Assembly (NCBI GenBank): GCA_900548215.1 | Contig: URJI01000051.1 | Span: 1 to 20,534 of the forward strand | Source: an uncultured Coprococcus sp. | GTDB lineage: Bacteria; Bacillota; Clostridia; Lachnospirales; Lachnospiraceae | DNA: 20,534 nucleotides | Direction of reading: 5' to 3' | Shown: positions 1-7,703 of the stretch, piece after piece | Position numbering within the stretch: the first letter of the stretch is position 1 | Layout: the number at the start of each line of letters is the position of its first letter | Program-made: the position numbers and the translations under genes | The notes under the pieces: model-generated | What the model was told of the DNA's origin: nothing | Databases searched by the model: none | What the model saw: the letters and a program-made list of their open reading frames with translations, nothing else

Positions 1-895
1 CATATTTTCTAAGCGCCTCTATCATTGCTCTCTGCAGGCTGCCGAAGAACTTCAGCCCCGCCTTGTAAAGAAGAGATTCTAATGTCATATTGTCCGTGAG
101 GTGTGAATCCATATAGTACATGGCATACCAAGAAAGCCCATTTGTATGGCTCTCACATCCATTTGACTCAAGGAACTTTATCATATCCCAGTTTCCCAAG
201 TGGCAATATTTTATGTACAGTTCCCCAACTATCCCAACACGCTGTTTTCTCTTATCATTCAGCCTTATCCTTGAAAAATCCCTGGCTATCCTGTCGAAAT
301 TCCTCTTCATCTTTCCAAGTGTCAGATTCTTTCCCTCTTTCAGATCTCTGGACAGGATATTTATCCACTTCTGCCAAACCTTTTGTGACTGTCCCTTTTT
401 CACCTCATTTGGCCTTGTCTGATTGAGGAGCAGCATGAGTATATCTCCGTAGAAAAGTCCGAACAGGGCTCTCCACACCATGAATGGCTGCACGCGCATC
501 TGGCAGTCCTTTTCCAACCCCTTAACATTCAGGGATAGTATCTTTACCCTATCAAATCCTGCCTTTCTCACCGACTCCTTTAACACATGTAGGTAATTAG
601 CTCCCCTGCAGGCATCCCCCGCCGTCGGCATGAGAAGTCTTGTCCGGTTGATGTCATACTTGCCTGACTGCAGTGCATCTATCATCTGCCCGGCATTTAA
701 CACTATCGGATAGCACATATCATTGTTCACGTACTTAAGTCCCACATCCGTGATATGATCCTCATTTGACAGTATGACCGGATGATAATCCTTTGAATAA
801 AAGGCGTATTTTATCAGAGGAAAATGAGCATCCAGCATGGCTGGGATCAGCAATATATATTTTTCATTCCATGTATCTTCGTCTATCTTGTACAT
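1..895 (-). CDS. 2-hydroxyacyl-CoA dehydratase-related protein (HgdB/DUF2229-like), 5' part
   Basis: This open frame has no stop before the left edge, so it is partial: 298 codons from ATG at 893-895. A GGGAG lies about 9 nt upstream and an in-frame TAG sits two codons before the ATG, which fixes the start. The protein begins MYKIDEDTWNEKY. It contains the motif NNDMCYPIVLNAGQ (Cys61) and, about 30 residues later, LLMPTAGDACRGANY (Cys96). Both are typical of the iron-sulfur domain in the 2-hydroxyglutaryl/benzoyl-CoA dehydratase superfamily and in the proteins annotated as CoA-dehydratase activase-related (DUF2229). Family members use low-potential Fe-S chemistry with an ASKHA-type ATPase activator. 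No activator is visible here, but one could lie just left of the window. Recognised from remembered motifs. The substrate is unknown and a true dehydratase role is inference. Confidence 0.75.
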   Translation of the reverse strand, partial: MYKIDEDTWNEKYILLIPAMLDAHFPLIKYAFYSKDYHPVILSNEDHITDVGLKYVNNDMCYPIVLNAGQMIDALQSGKYDINRTRLLMPTAGDACRGANYLHVLKESVRKAGFDRVKILSLNVKGLEKDCQMRVQPFMVWRALFGLFYGDILMLLLNQTRPNEVKKGQSQKVWQKWINILSRDLKEGKNLTLGKMKRNFDRIARDFSRIRLNDKRKQRVGIVGELYIKYCHLGNWDMIKFLESNGCESHTNGLSWYAMYYMDSHLTDNMTLESLLYKAGLKFFGSLQRAMIEALRKY

Positions 896-917
896 TCTCT
901 ACTCCCTATACTTTGCA

Positions 918-945
918 GTTATATAACGTATTTGCAGCACTTCAA
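918..945 (-). promoter_or_regulatory. candidate promoter of the dehydratase-related gene
   Basis: Read on the minus strand: TTGAAG, 16 bp, TATAAC, ending about 23 bp before the ATG. The -10 matches consensus at five of six positions and the -35 at four of six. Prediction by eye only. Confidence 0.4.
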
Positions 946-957
946 TCAAATATGACA

Positions 958-997
958 TTTTTTGAAAATGGACAACCCCTGGTCCATTTTCAAAAAA
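958..997. repeat. perfect 16-bp inverted repeat upstream of the promoter
   Basis: The left arm TTTTTTGAAAATGGAC (958-973) and the right arm GTCCATTTTCAAAAAA (982-997) are exact reverse complements around the 8-nt spacer AACCCCTG. The T run precedes and the A run follows the stem on both strands, the reverse of a rho-independent terminator. The repeat sits 12 bp upstream of the candidate -35 of the minus-strand gene, which suits a protein-binding site or cruciform better. Confidence 0.7.
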
Positions 998-1106
998 GCT
1001 TAAATATCTAATCTAATTTCAATTAACTTACATTATAACTTCTTTTGCATGCACCTAGCCACTGTTTACTAATTAATTATGTTAAACTTATTTGTTGATA
1101 TAACAA

Positions 1107-1176
1107 AGACACAGGTACTATATAAAATGTCACACCCGTTACAACGGTTTTAACATCTTATATAGCACCTGTGTCT
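1107..1176 (-). repeat. 70-bp palindrome downstream of pflA, possible terminator or MITE-like element
   Basis: Arms 1107-1130 and 1153-1176 are 24 nt long and begin AGACACAGGT. They differ at two places. In a minus-strand transcript both differences become G-U pairs, so the RNA stem is unbroken in the direction of pflA transcription. A short secondary repeat (CCGTT/AACGG) lies inside the 22-nt centre. After the stem the minus strand reads TTTGTTATAT, a weak U tract. It could end the pflA transcript, but the length is unusual for a simple terminator. Confidence 0.5.
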
Positions 1177-1258
1177 CAACGCAAATATTTTTATAGACTG
1201 CTAGAGCATAGGCTGGGAACTGAACTATCGATGATTTTCCCGGTTCTTGTTCTTAAGT

Positions 1259-2101
1259 TTATTCCAGAATACTCTTTGCAAGCTTCTGCTCCTCATCAGT
1301 AGGCGGGTCGATTCCCTCAAGCTTATATGGTATTCCAAGTCTCTCCCACTCAGTGATTCCGAGCTTGTGATATGGAAGTACCTCAACCTTATCAACAGTC
1401 TTAAGAGTGTCGATGAACTCCTTTGTCTTCTTCAGATCATCCTCATCAGTTGTGATGGTTGGTACCAGTACGTGTCTGATCCACATATGCTTACCCTGAT
1501 CTGACAGATACTGTGCAAGATCAAGTATATTGCTGTTGGAGAATCCTGTGAGATCTCTATGCTTGTCATCATTGATCTGCTTGATATCGAGCAGGAACAG
1601 ATCTGTGAGATTCATCAGCTCATTGAACTTGGAGAAGAATGGCTCCTCCCTTGTAAATGGATTGCCGGCTGTATCTATTGTTGTATGAATACCTTCAGCC
1701 TTTGCAAGCTTGAAAAACTCGATGAGGAAATCCATCTGAAGCAGCGCCTCACCACCGCTCACTGTTATACCACCGCCGTTTTTCCAATATGGCTTATAGC
1801 GGAGTGCCTGCTTTAACAGATCCTCAGGGGTCCTCGCCTCGATCTTGACACCCTTATCCTTCAGCAGCTTTGTATTCTCCTCAATCTTTTTCTCCAGTTC
1901 TTCTCTCTCAGCATCACTTGTTTCATCTGAGTAAAGCTTACTATAGTCTGTCACAAGATTCCATGTCTCTGGGTTGTGACAATATTTACATCTCATCTTG
2001 CAGCCCTGTAAAAAAACTACAAATCTTATGCCTGGACCATCTACTGCTCCAAAGCTCTCTGTCGAATGGACATATCCTAAAACCTGTTTCTTTTCAGACA
2101 T
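1259..2101 (-). CDS. pflA: pyruvate formate-lyase activating enzyme (radical SAM)
   Basis: This cytosolic radical SAM enzyme uses S-adenosylmethionine and a [4Fe-4S] cluster to place the glycyl radical on PflB. The cluster motif CKMRCKYC (CxxxCxxC) lies near residues 34-41, after the typical GAVDGPGIRFVVFLQGC segment. The SAM-binding glycine-rich stretch ITVSGGEALLQ follows near residue 112. The protein has 280 residues against about 245 for Escherichia coli PflA. The excess is a charged, probably helical insert at about residues 50-86 (EREELEKKIEENTKLL), between the cluster motif and the SAM motif. AGAGGTG lies just upstream of the ATG. The gene is downstream of pflB on the same strand, 210 bp away, with a terminator between them, so expression needs read-through or its own promoter. 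I could not identify a convincing promoter for it. Function is secure; the insert is the only oddity. Confidence 0.96.
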   Translation of the reverse strand: MSEKKQVLGYVHSTESFGAVDGPGIRFVVFLQGCKMRCKYCHNPETWNLVTDYSKLYSDETSDAEREELEKKIEENTKLLKDKGVKIEARTPEDLLKQALRYKPYWKNGGGITVSGGEALLQMDFLIEFFKLAKAEGIHTTIDTAGNPFTREEPFFSKFNELMNLTDLFLLDIKQINDDKHRDLTGFSNSNILDLAQYLSDQGKHMWIRHVLVPTITTDEDDLKKTKEFIDTLKTVDKVEVLPYHKLGITEWERLGIPYKLEGIDPPTDEEQKLAKSILE

Positions 2102-2214
2102 ATTTCACCTCTAAGTTCTTCCTATTCAAATACAACTCTCAATTAATGAAAGTAATTACAAACAAAACTACATGTCTATTATCTCTTATAAAAATGATAT
2201 AAATACATATTCTT

Positions 2215-2246
2215 AAAAAAAGTCCCGGAGAGGTTATCCCCGGGAC
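2215..2246 (-). terminator. rho-independent terminator of pflB
   Basis: On the minus strand a 10-bp stem, GUCCCGGGGA pairing with UCUCCGGGAC (one G-U), is followed immediately by seven U. It lies about 65 bp after the pflB stop and before pflA. Confidence 0.92.
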
Positions 2247-2311
2247 CATGGTTCTTGTTATATCTGACAAAGCATCTATAACTTCACTGAAAATCCAGCG
2301 TCAGCTAAGAA

Positions 2312-4588
2312 TTAAAGTGAGTCATGGAATGTTCTGTTGATAACATCGAGCTGCTGCTCACGTGTAAGTGATATGAACTTAACAGCATATCCTGATACAC
2401 GGATTGTGAAGTTAGCGTACTCTGGCTTATCTGGATTCTCCATAGCATCAAGGAGCTTATCCTTACCAAATACGTTTACGTTCAGATGATGAGCGCCCTG
2501 ATCGAAGTATCCATCCATTGCGCTTACAAGCTTTGTAGCTCTCTCTTCCTCATCATGTCCAAGTGCTGATGGGTTCATTGTCTGTGTATTTGAGATACCA
2601 TCCAGTGACCACTCATAAGGAATCTTTGCAACAGAGTTAAGTGATGCAAGAAGTCCTGATGTCTCAGCGCCGTAGCTTGGGTTAGCACCTGGTGCAAATG
2701 GTGTCCAAGCACGTCTTCCATCTGGAAGGTTACCTGTGTACTTACCATAAACTACGTTAGATGTGATTGTAAGGATAGATGTTGTAGGCTCTGAATTACG
2801 ATATGTGTGTCTCTTCTTGATGTCTGTAAGGAACTCATGAAGAAGCCATACACCGATGTTATCAGCTCTGTCGTCATCGTTACCATACTTAGGGAACTCA
2901 CCTTCGATCTCGAAGTCCTCAGCAAGTCCTGTCTCTGCGTTACGGATAACCTTAACCTTAGCGTACTTGATTGCTGACAGTGAGTCGATTACGTGTGAGA
3001 ATCCAGCGATACCTGTTGCAAATGTACGACGTACATCTGTATCGATAAGTGCCATCTCAGCTGACTCATAGTAGTACTTGTCATGCATGTACTGGATGAG
3101 GTTAAGAATATTTACATAAAGTCCTGCTAACCAGTCAAGCATCTTCTTGTACTTAGCAAGTACTTCATCATAGTCAAGGTACTCTGATGTGATAGGTGAG
3201 TACTCTGGACCTACCTGCATTGGCTTACCAGTCTTCTTGTCAAGGAACTTCTCATCCTTACCACCATTGATAGCGTAAAGAAGACACTTAGCAAGGTTTG
3301 CACGAGCTCCGAAGAACTGCATCTCCTTACCAGTCTGTGTAGCTGATACACAGCAGCAGATTGAGTAATCATCGCCCCAGATTGGCTTCATTACATCATC
3401 GTTCTCATACTGGATTGAGCTTGTTCTTACAGAGATCTTAGCAGCATACTTCTTGAATGTATCCTGAAGAGCTGATGAGTAAAGAACTGTAAGGTTTGGC
3501 TCTGGAGCTGGTCCCATGTTCTCAAGTGTATGAAGGAATCTGTAATCGTTCTTTGTAACCATTGAACGTCCGTCAACACCGATACCACCAACCTCAAGAG
3601 TAGCCCATACAGGATCTCCTGAGAACAGCTCGTTGTATGACTTAATTCTTGCGAACTTAACCATACGAAGCTTCATTGTGAAATGATCGATAAGCTCCTG
3701 AGCCTCAGCCTCTGTAAGCTTACCAGCCTTAATATCTCTCTCAATATAGATATCAAGGAATGTAGATACACGTCCAACTGACATAGCTGCACCGTTCTGA
3801 GTCTTGATAGCTGCAAGGTATCCGAAGTATAACCACTGAACAGCCTCTTTAGCGTTTGAAGCTGGCTTTGAAATGTCATATCCGTATGACTGAGCCATAA
3901 CCTTCATCTCTTTGAGACGCTTGATCTGCTCTGCAAGCTCTTCTCTCTGACGGATGACATCATCAAACATGTTGCCATCGCCACAGTTAGCCTTATCCTC
4001 TTCCTTCCAAGCGATAAGCTGATCAATACCGTAAAGAGCAACTCTTCTGTAGTCACCTACGATACGTCCACGACCATATGTGTCAGGAAGTCCTGTTACG
4101 ATATGTGTATGACGAGCTGCCATCATCTCTGGTGTGTAAGCATCAAATACTGCCTGGTTGTGTGTCTTGTGATACTCAGTGAAGATCTTGTGGAAGTTCT
4201 CGTTTGGAGTATATCCATACATCTGAAGAGCCTCCTCAGCCATCTTGATACCACCATAAGGCATAAATGCTCTCTTAAGTGGCTCATCTGTCTGAAGACC
4301 TACAACCTGCTCAAGATCCTTTGTCTCTGGATCAATGTAGCCTGGGCCATAAGATGTGATGCTTGATACAACATCAGCATCCTCCTTTAAAACTCCACCG
4401 TTATCTCTCTCAGCCTTCTGAAGTGCCTGAAGCTTATCCCAAAGCTTGTTAGTAGCATCTGTTGGGCCTGCAAGGAAACTCTCGTCTCCATCGTACTGTG
4501 TGTAGTTGTTCTGGATGAAGTCTCTTACATTACACTCTTCCTTCCAGAGTCTACCTGTGAATGATTCCCATTCCTGGTTCTGTAACAT
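2312..4588 (-). CDS. pflB: pyruvate formate-lyase (formate C-acetyltransferase)
   Basis: This cytosolic glycyl-radical enzyme converts pyruvate and CoA to acetyl-CoA and formate in mixed-acid fermentation. At 758 residues it is full family length. The glycyl-radical loop IRVSGYAVKF is near the C-terminus, with the radical Gly at about 733. The catalytic cysteine pair is in GDDYSICCCVSATQTG at about residues 411-413, here a CCC triplet where E. coli has ACC. The following GKEMQFFGARANLAK is also family-typical. AAGGAGA lies about 10 nt before the ATG. A good promoter (4646-4674) and a strong terminator (2215-2246) frame it as a transcription unit. Its codon use looks restricted, as in a highly expressed gene, and resembles that of ppdK. 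The divergent Crp/Fnr-type gene is the likely regulator. Identification is secure. Confidence 0.98.
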   Translation of the reverse strand: MLQNQEWESFTGRLWKEECNVRDFIQNNYTQYDGDESFLAGPTDATNKLWDKLQALQKAERDNGGVLKEDADVVSSITSYGPGYIDPETKDLEQVVGLQTDEPLKRAFMPYGGIKMAEEALQMYGYTPNENFHKIFTEYHKTHNQAVFDAYTPEMMAARHTHIVTGLPDTYGRGRIVGDYRRVALYGIDQLIAWKEEDKANCGDGNMFDDVIRQREELAEQIKRLKEMKVMAQSYGYDISKPASNAKEAVQWLYFGYLAAIKTQNGAAMSVGRVSTFLDIYIERDIKAGKLTEAEAQELIDHFTMKLRMVKFARIKSYNELFSGDPVWATLEVGGIGVDGRSMVTKNDYRFLHTLENMGPAPEPNLTVLYSSALQDTFKKYAAKISVRTSSIQYENDDVMKPIWGDDYSICCCVSATQTGKEMQFFGARANLAKCLLYAINGGKDEKFLDKKTGKPMQVGPEYSPITSEYLDYDEVLAKYKKMLDWLAGLYVNILNLIQYMHDKYYYESAEMALIDTDVRRTFATGIAGFSHVIDSLSAIKYAKVKVIRNAETGLAEDFEIEGEFPKYGNDDDRADNIGVWLLHEFLTDIKKRHTYRNSEPTTSILTITSNVVYGKYTGNLPDGRRAWTPFAPGANPSYGAETSGLLASLNSVAKIPYEWSLDGISNTQTMNPSALGHDEEERATKLVSAMDGYFDQGAHHLNVNVFGKDKLLDAMENPDKPEYANFTIRVSGYAVKFISLTREQQLDVINRTFHDSL

Positions 4589-4645
4589 GATAAAATTTCT
4601 CCTTTCAGTGTTTTAATATGTGAAAATGTGACACACTATTTACTT

Positions 4646-4674
4646 ATTATACAGAATAATCTTCTATAATTCAA
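4646..4674 (-). promoter_or_regulatory. promoter of pflB
   Basis: Minus strand: TTGAAT (4669-4674), exactly 17 bp, TATAAT (4646-4651), with a leader of about 50 nt to the pflB ATG. Hexamers and spacing fit a sigma-A promoter well. Confidence 0.72.
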
Positions 4675-4912
4675 TAATGCTTATCACATTCCTTGCTTTT
4701 CATTTGTAAGTATATTATACTTTACTCATAAATTCGGTTGTTATAACCACGTAATGAAGATTTAAACAACTTTTTTTGAAAAAATTTGAGAAAATATATG
4801 AATAATATATATTGTGTATGGACAAGGGATAATTTATTACACATATACAATATGCTGTGTTTTGAAAAAATATACATCCTATAGCTGAAAGCCTGATCGC
4901 ACCCCTGCATCA

Positions 4913-4932
4913 TGACATCTTGTCACTATAAT
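4913..4932 (+). promoter_or_regulatory. palindromic operator TGACA-TCT-TGTCA and -10 box of the regulator gene
   Basis: The perfect palindrome TGACATCTTGTCA (4913-4925) sits one base before a consensus -10, TATAAT (4927-4932). The hexamer at the expected -35 position (CCTGCA) is poor. The palindrome therefore occupies the -35/-10 spacer, a place where a regulator could block or assist polymerase. Autoregulation by the downstream Crp/Fnr-type protein is an inference. Confidence 0.45.
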
Positions 4933-4990
4933 ATACTACGCTGCAGACTGCTGCTCTGCATAGAAATAAATAATAAGATGGAGGTTATGT

Positions 4991-5686
4991 ATGAAACTTA
5001 AAATTCCTCAATATCAATTGTCTGAAGTACTCAACATGATGGCATTCAAAGGAATCTCGGAAGCCGATATCAAAACCATGATGGAGCTCAGGATCCTGCG
5101 CGAACACTATTACAGATACAACTCCACTATATTCAAAGCCGGCGAGATAACCGAGGAGCTTGGAATAGTCATCAAAGGCCGGGTGATTGTTGAGAATGTT
5201 GACTACTGGGGCTCCAAAAGTATTCTGAGTTCAGCACTTCCGGGAAAGGTGTTCGGTGAAACATACGCCCTGTCCGGACACAAACTCATGATCGACGCAA
5301 GAGCAACAGAGCCTACTATCGTATTCCTGCTCAACGCACAGGATATCATGTCCGGCAAATACAACAGTTATCCGTGGCATCTGCAGATGTTGAAGAATCT
5401 TCTGCTGCTCTCATCGAGAAGAAGTCTTACTCTTTCACTTCATATCTTCTATATAAAACCAAAGAAGATACGCGAACGTGTGAGCTATTATCTCTCAGGA
5501 CTTGCCAGCTCTCTTGGAACAACTGAGTTCGATATCCCATTTAACAGGGAACAGTTTGCCGACTACCTGAATGTCGACAGAACCGCACTGTCAAAGGAGC
5601 TGTCCAACATGCAGAGTGAGGGACTTATAGAGTTCAAAAAGAATCATTTCAAGCTGTTGGAGCTTGACCACGAGGAATTGACGTAA
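4991..5686 (+). CDS. Crp/Fnr-family transcriptional regulator without cysteines
   Basis: This 231-residue protein has the Crp/Fnr layout. The N-terminal cyclic-nucleotide-binding-like beta roll spans about 25-115, with IFKAGEITEELGIVIKGRV and later LPGKVFGETYALSG. A long dimerisation helix follows at about 125-150. The C-terminal winged helix at about 177-215 contains NREQFADYLNVDRTALSKEL, the recognition helix region. There is no cysteine in the whole protein, so it cannot carry an Fnr-type Fe-S cluster and must sense a small molecule or redox state another way. GGAGG at 4980-4984 fixes the start. It is transcribed away from pflB from a shared control region, and such pairs are common in fermentative Clostridia, so control of pflB is likely. 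The ligand is not predictable from this sequence. Confidence 0.88.
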   Translation: MKLKIPQYQLSEVLNMMAFKGISEADIKTMMELRILREHYYRYNSTIFKAGEITEELGIVIKGRVIVENVDYWGSKSILSSALPGKVFGETYALSGHKLMIDARATEPTIVFLLNAQDIMSGKYNSYPWHLQMLKNLLLLSSRRSLTLSLHIFYIKPKKIRERVSYYLSGLASSLGTTEFDIPFNREQFADYLNVDRTALSKELSNMQSEGLIEFKKNHFKLLELDHEELT

Positions 5687-5716
5687 TACTACTATTCAGT
5701 ACAAGTCTATCTTATG

Positions 5717-5757
5717 GTTACCGGGTGCGGAATTGTAAAATGCCAGCACCCGGTAAC
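5717..5757. terminator. bidirectional terminator-like hairpin between crp/fnr and ftsH
   Basis: A perfect 12-bp stem, GTTACCGGGTGC (5717-5728) with GCACCCGGTAAC (5746-5757), encloses a 17-nt loop. It lies between two convergent genes, about 30 bp after one stop and 20 bp after the other. Neither side has a clear U run, so termination may be weak, or the hairpin may mainly protect transcript ends. Confidence 0.55.
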
Positions 5758-5777
5758 TGAAATTATATCTAAGAGAA

Positions 5778-7598
5778 TCATGAATTCAATATCTTCATAA
5801 ACTCCTCGCCTGTGATCGTCTCCTTCTGATACAGATAATTGGAAAGCTCATCAAGCTTCGCTCTGTTCTCGAGGATAATGGTTGCCGCCTTCTCATGCTG
5901 CTTTCTTATAAGCTCCACAACCTTCTTGTCTATGAGTGTCTGCGTCTCTGCCGAGCACGAAAGTGATGAATCACCGCCAAGGTATTTGTTGGTCTCTACC
6001 TCCATGGCCACCATATCAAACTCTTTGCTCATTCCGTATTTGGTTATCATAGCTCTTGCAAGCTTTGTTGCCTGTTCTATATCATTGGATGCTCCGGTTG
6101 TGACAGATCCAAATACTATCTCCTCCGCAGCTCTTCCGCCTGTGAGTGTGGCGATCTTATTCTCAATCTCTTCCTTGGTCATAAGATAGTGATTACCCTC
6201 ATCCACCTGCATGGTGTAACCAAGGGCTCCTGATGTTCTCGGAACTATGGTTATCTTCTGGACAGGCGCTGAATCAGTCTGTTTGGCAGCTACAAGCGCA
6301 TGTCCGATCTCATGATATGACACGACAAGCTTCTCCTTGTCTGTAAGTATCGCATTTTTTCTCTGATAACCTGCTATTACGACTTCTATGCTCTCTTCCA
6401 TATCGGCCTGTGTCACGAAGCCTCTGCCTGCTCTGACAGCCCTGAGCGCCGCCTCATTTACAATATTTGCGAGCTCGGCACCTGATGCACCTGATGCCAT
6501 TCTGGCTATCTTATTGAAGTCTACATTGTCTCCTATCTTGACCTTCTTGGCGTGAACCTTAAGTATATCCTCACGTCCCTTGAGATCAGGAAGTTCTACA
6601 GGTACTCGTCTGTCAAATCTTCCCGGTCTGAGCAGTGCAGGATCAAGTGAATCCGGTCTGTTGGTTGCTGCAAGGATGATGACACCATTGTTGCCTTCGA
6701 ATCCATCCATCTCGGTGAGGAGCTGGTTAAGTGTCTGCTCTCGCTCATCATTGCCACCTATCTGTCCATCTCTCTTCTTACCTATGGCATCTATCTCATC
6801 GATGAACACTATACATGGAGCCTTTTCCTTTGCCTGCTGGAACAAATCCCTTACCTTTGAAGCACCCATACCTACGAACATCTCAACGAACTCTGAACCG
6901 GACATTGAGAAGAAAGGTACATTCGCCTCTCCGGCTACAGCCTTGGCAAGCATGGTCTTACCTGTTCCCGGAGGACCCACAAGAAGAATACCCTTTGGCA
7001 TGGAAGCGCCGATCTCCTTGTACTTTCCAGGATTGTGAAGATACTCAACTATCTCAGTCAAATTCTCCTTTGCCTCATCCTCTCCGGCGACATCTGTAAA
7101 CTTTATTCCCTCTGTGGAATTAACATATATCTTCGCATTACTCTTGCCCATTCCAAACATCATGGAATTCTTGCCGCCCCCGGCGTGCTTCATCATCTGA
7201 TTGGCAAGCATTCTTCCAAGTAATGTGAATATAAGTATAGGCACGATCCAACTGAGTATAAAGCTGAGTATCGGCGATGTCTGCTTGATCTCCTGACCTG
7301 AGAACTTGGCACCCGACTTGTAAAGTCTCTCGGTTAAGTTCTCATCACTCACCATAGCTGTCTTGTACACCTTCTTGTCATCCTTGCCTGTGAAATAGAT
7401 GACATTTGACTGGGTCTCAATATCTACCTCGTCGATCTTCTTGTCCTCTGTCATGGATATGAATGTACCGTAATCCACATCCTCTATACTTCTCTCAGTA
7501 AACCAGGGAACAACTATAATATTAAGAAGCATGATTACTGCGAGCACGATCAGATAATAAAATATCAGCGGCTTTTTTGGCTGTTTTACTTCCTTCAT
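5778..7598 (-). CDS. ftsH: ATP-dependent zinc metalloprotease FtsH
   Basis: FtsH is a membrane-anchored AAA+ protease that extracts and degrades damaged membrane proteins and short-lived regulators. From the ATG at 7596-7598, preceded by AAGGAGGA at 7606-7613, the protein has 606 residues. The order is TM1 at about 11-33, an external domain, TM2 at about 108-131, and the AAA module with Walker A GPPGTGKT (208-215) and Walker B IVFIDEID (Asp-Glu 267-268). The second region of homology, NRPDSLDPALLRPGRFDRR, follows. The protease part has the zinc site HEIGH (429-433), with the third ligand Asp expected near 506 in GASNDIEQA. All catalytic residues are present. An in-frame ATG at 7661 would add 21 residues but has no ribosome binding site and lies inside the leader structure, so I reject it. 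The C-terminal tail is short for the family. Confidence 0.97.
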   Translation of the reverse strand: MKEVKQPKKPLIFYYLIVLAVIMLLNIIVVPWFTERSIEDVDYGTFISMTEDKKIDEVDIETQSNVIYFTGKDDKKVYKTAMVSDENLTERLYKSGAKFSGQEIKQTSPILSFILSWIVPILIFTLLGRMLANQMMKHAGGGKNSMMFGMGKSNAKIYVNSTEGIKFTDVAGEDEAKENLTEIVEYLHNPGKYKEIGASMPKGILLVGPPGTGKTMLAKAVAGEANVPFFSMSGSEFVEMFVGMGASKVRDLFQQAKEKAPCIVFIDEIDAIGKKRDGQIGGNDEREQTLNQLLTEMDGFEGNNGVIILAATNRPDSLDPALLRPGRFDRRVPVELPDLKGREDILKVHAKKVKIGDNVDFNKIARMASGASGAELANIVNEAALRAVRAGRGFVTQADMEESIEVVIAGYQRKNAILTDKEKLVVSYHEIGHALVAAKQTDSAPVQKITIVPRTSGALGYTMQVDEGNHYLMTKEEIENKIATLTGGRAAEEIVFGSVTTGASNDIEQATKLARAMITKYGMSKEFDMVAMEVETNKYLGGDSSLSCSAETQTLIDKKVVELIRKQHEKAATIILENRAKLDELSNYLYQKETITGEEFMKILNS

Positions 7599-7602
7599 AT
7601 AA

Positions 7603-7703
7603 AAATCCTCCTTGTAATATTTTTTAGGATATATATGTCTGACACAATACACAAACGCCATTATCCTATATATTATTCTAACCTTATATCACAAGGAGGA
7701 TTT
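7603..7703 (-). promoter_or_regulatory. ftsH leader with an anti-Shine-Dalgarno helix (possible RNA switch)
   Basis: In the minus-strand RNA, AAAUCCUCCUUGUGAUAU (from 7703 to 7686) can pair with AUAUUACAAGGAGGAUUU (from 7620 to 7603). This is an 18-bp helix with one G-U pair that covers the whole ftsH ribosome binding site. Inside the 65-nt interval a second stem can form between UAGGAUA (7668-7662) and UAUCCUA (7631-7625). The pairing is seen directly. A regulatory role, such as heat- or factor-dependent opening, is inference. It requires transcription to start upstream of 7703, and a weak promoter-like sequence inside the leader is an alternative. Confidence 0.5.

Larger units (their letters stand above)
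896..1258. other. intergenic region with two long palindromes
   Basis: These 363 bases lie between pflA and the dehydratase-related gene. I find no convincing coding frame. They hold a promoter-like sequence (918-945) and two long inverted repeats, 958-997 and 1107-1176, described separately. The rest is A+T-rich and featureless to me. Confidence 0.6.
4589..4990. other. divergent control region between pflB and the Crp/Fnr-type gene
   Basis: These 402 bases of very A+T-rich DNA separate two divergent genes. They contain the pflB promoter, a TATAAT with an overlapping palindrome before the regulator gene, an imperfect inverted repeat ATATTGTGTAT (4809-4819) / ATATACAATAT (4843-4853), and a 12-nt direct repeat TTTTGAAAAAAT (4774-4785 and 4860-4871). 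The only frame inside (about 63 codons, minus strand, 4722-4913) has no ribosome binding site and low-complexity content, so I do not call it a gene. Confidence 0.6.

Noticed and set aside
103..1011. Plus-strand frames across the left end
   Set aside because: They are shadows of the minus-strand dehydratase-related gene, which has family motifs and a proper start.
4722..4913. 63-codon minus-strand frame in the pflB control region
   Set aside because: No ribosome binding site, low-complexity content, and it overlaps regulatory sequences.
7599..7661. Upstream in-frame ATG that would lengthen FtsH by 21 residues
   Set aside because: No ribosome binding site precedes it, the added residues do not resemble an FtsH N-terminus, and the AAGGAGGA before 7598 is ideal.
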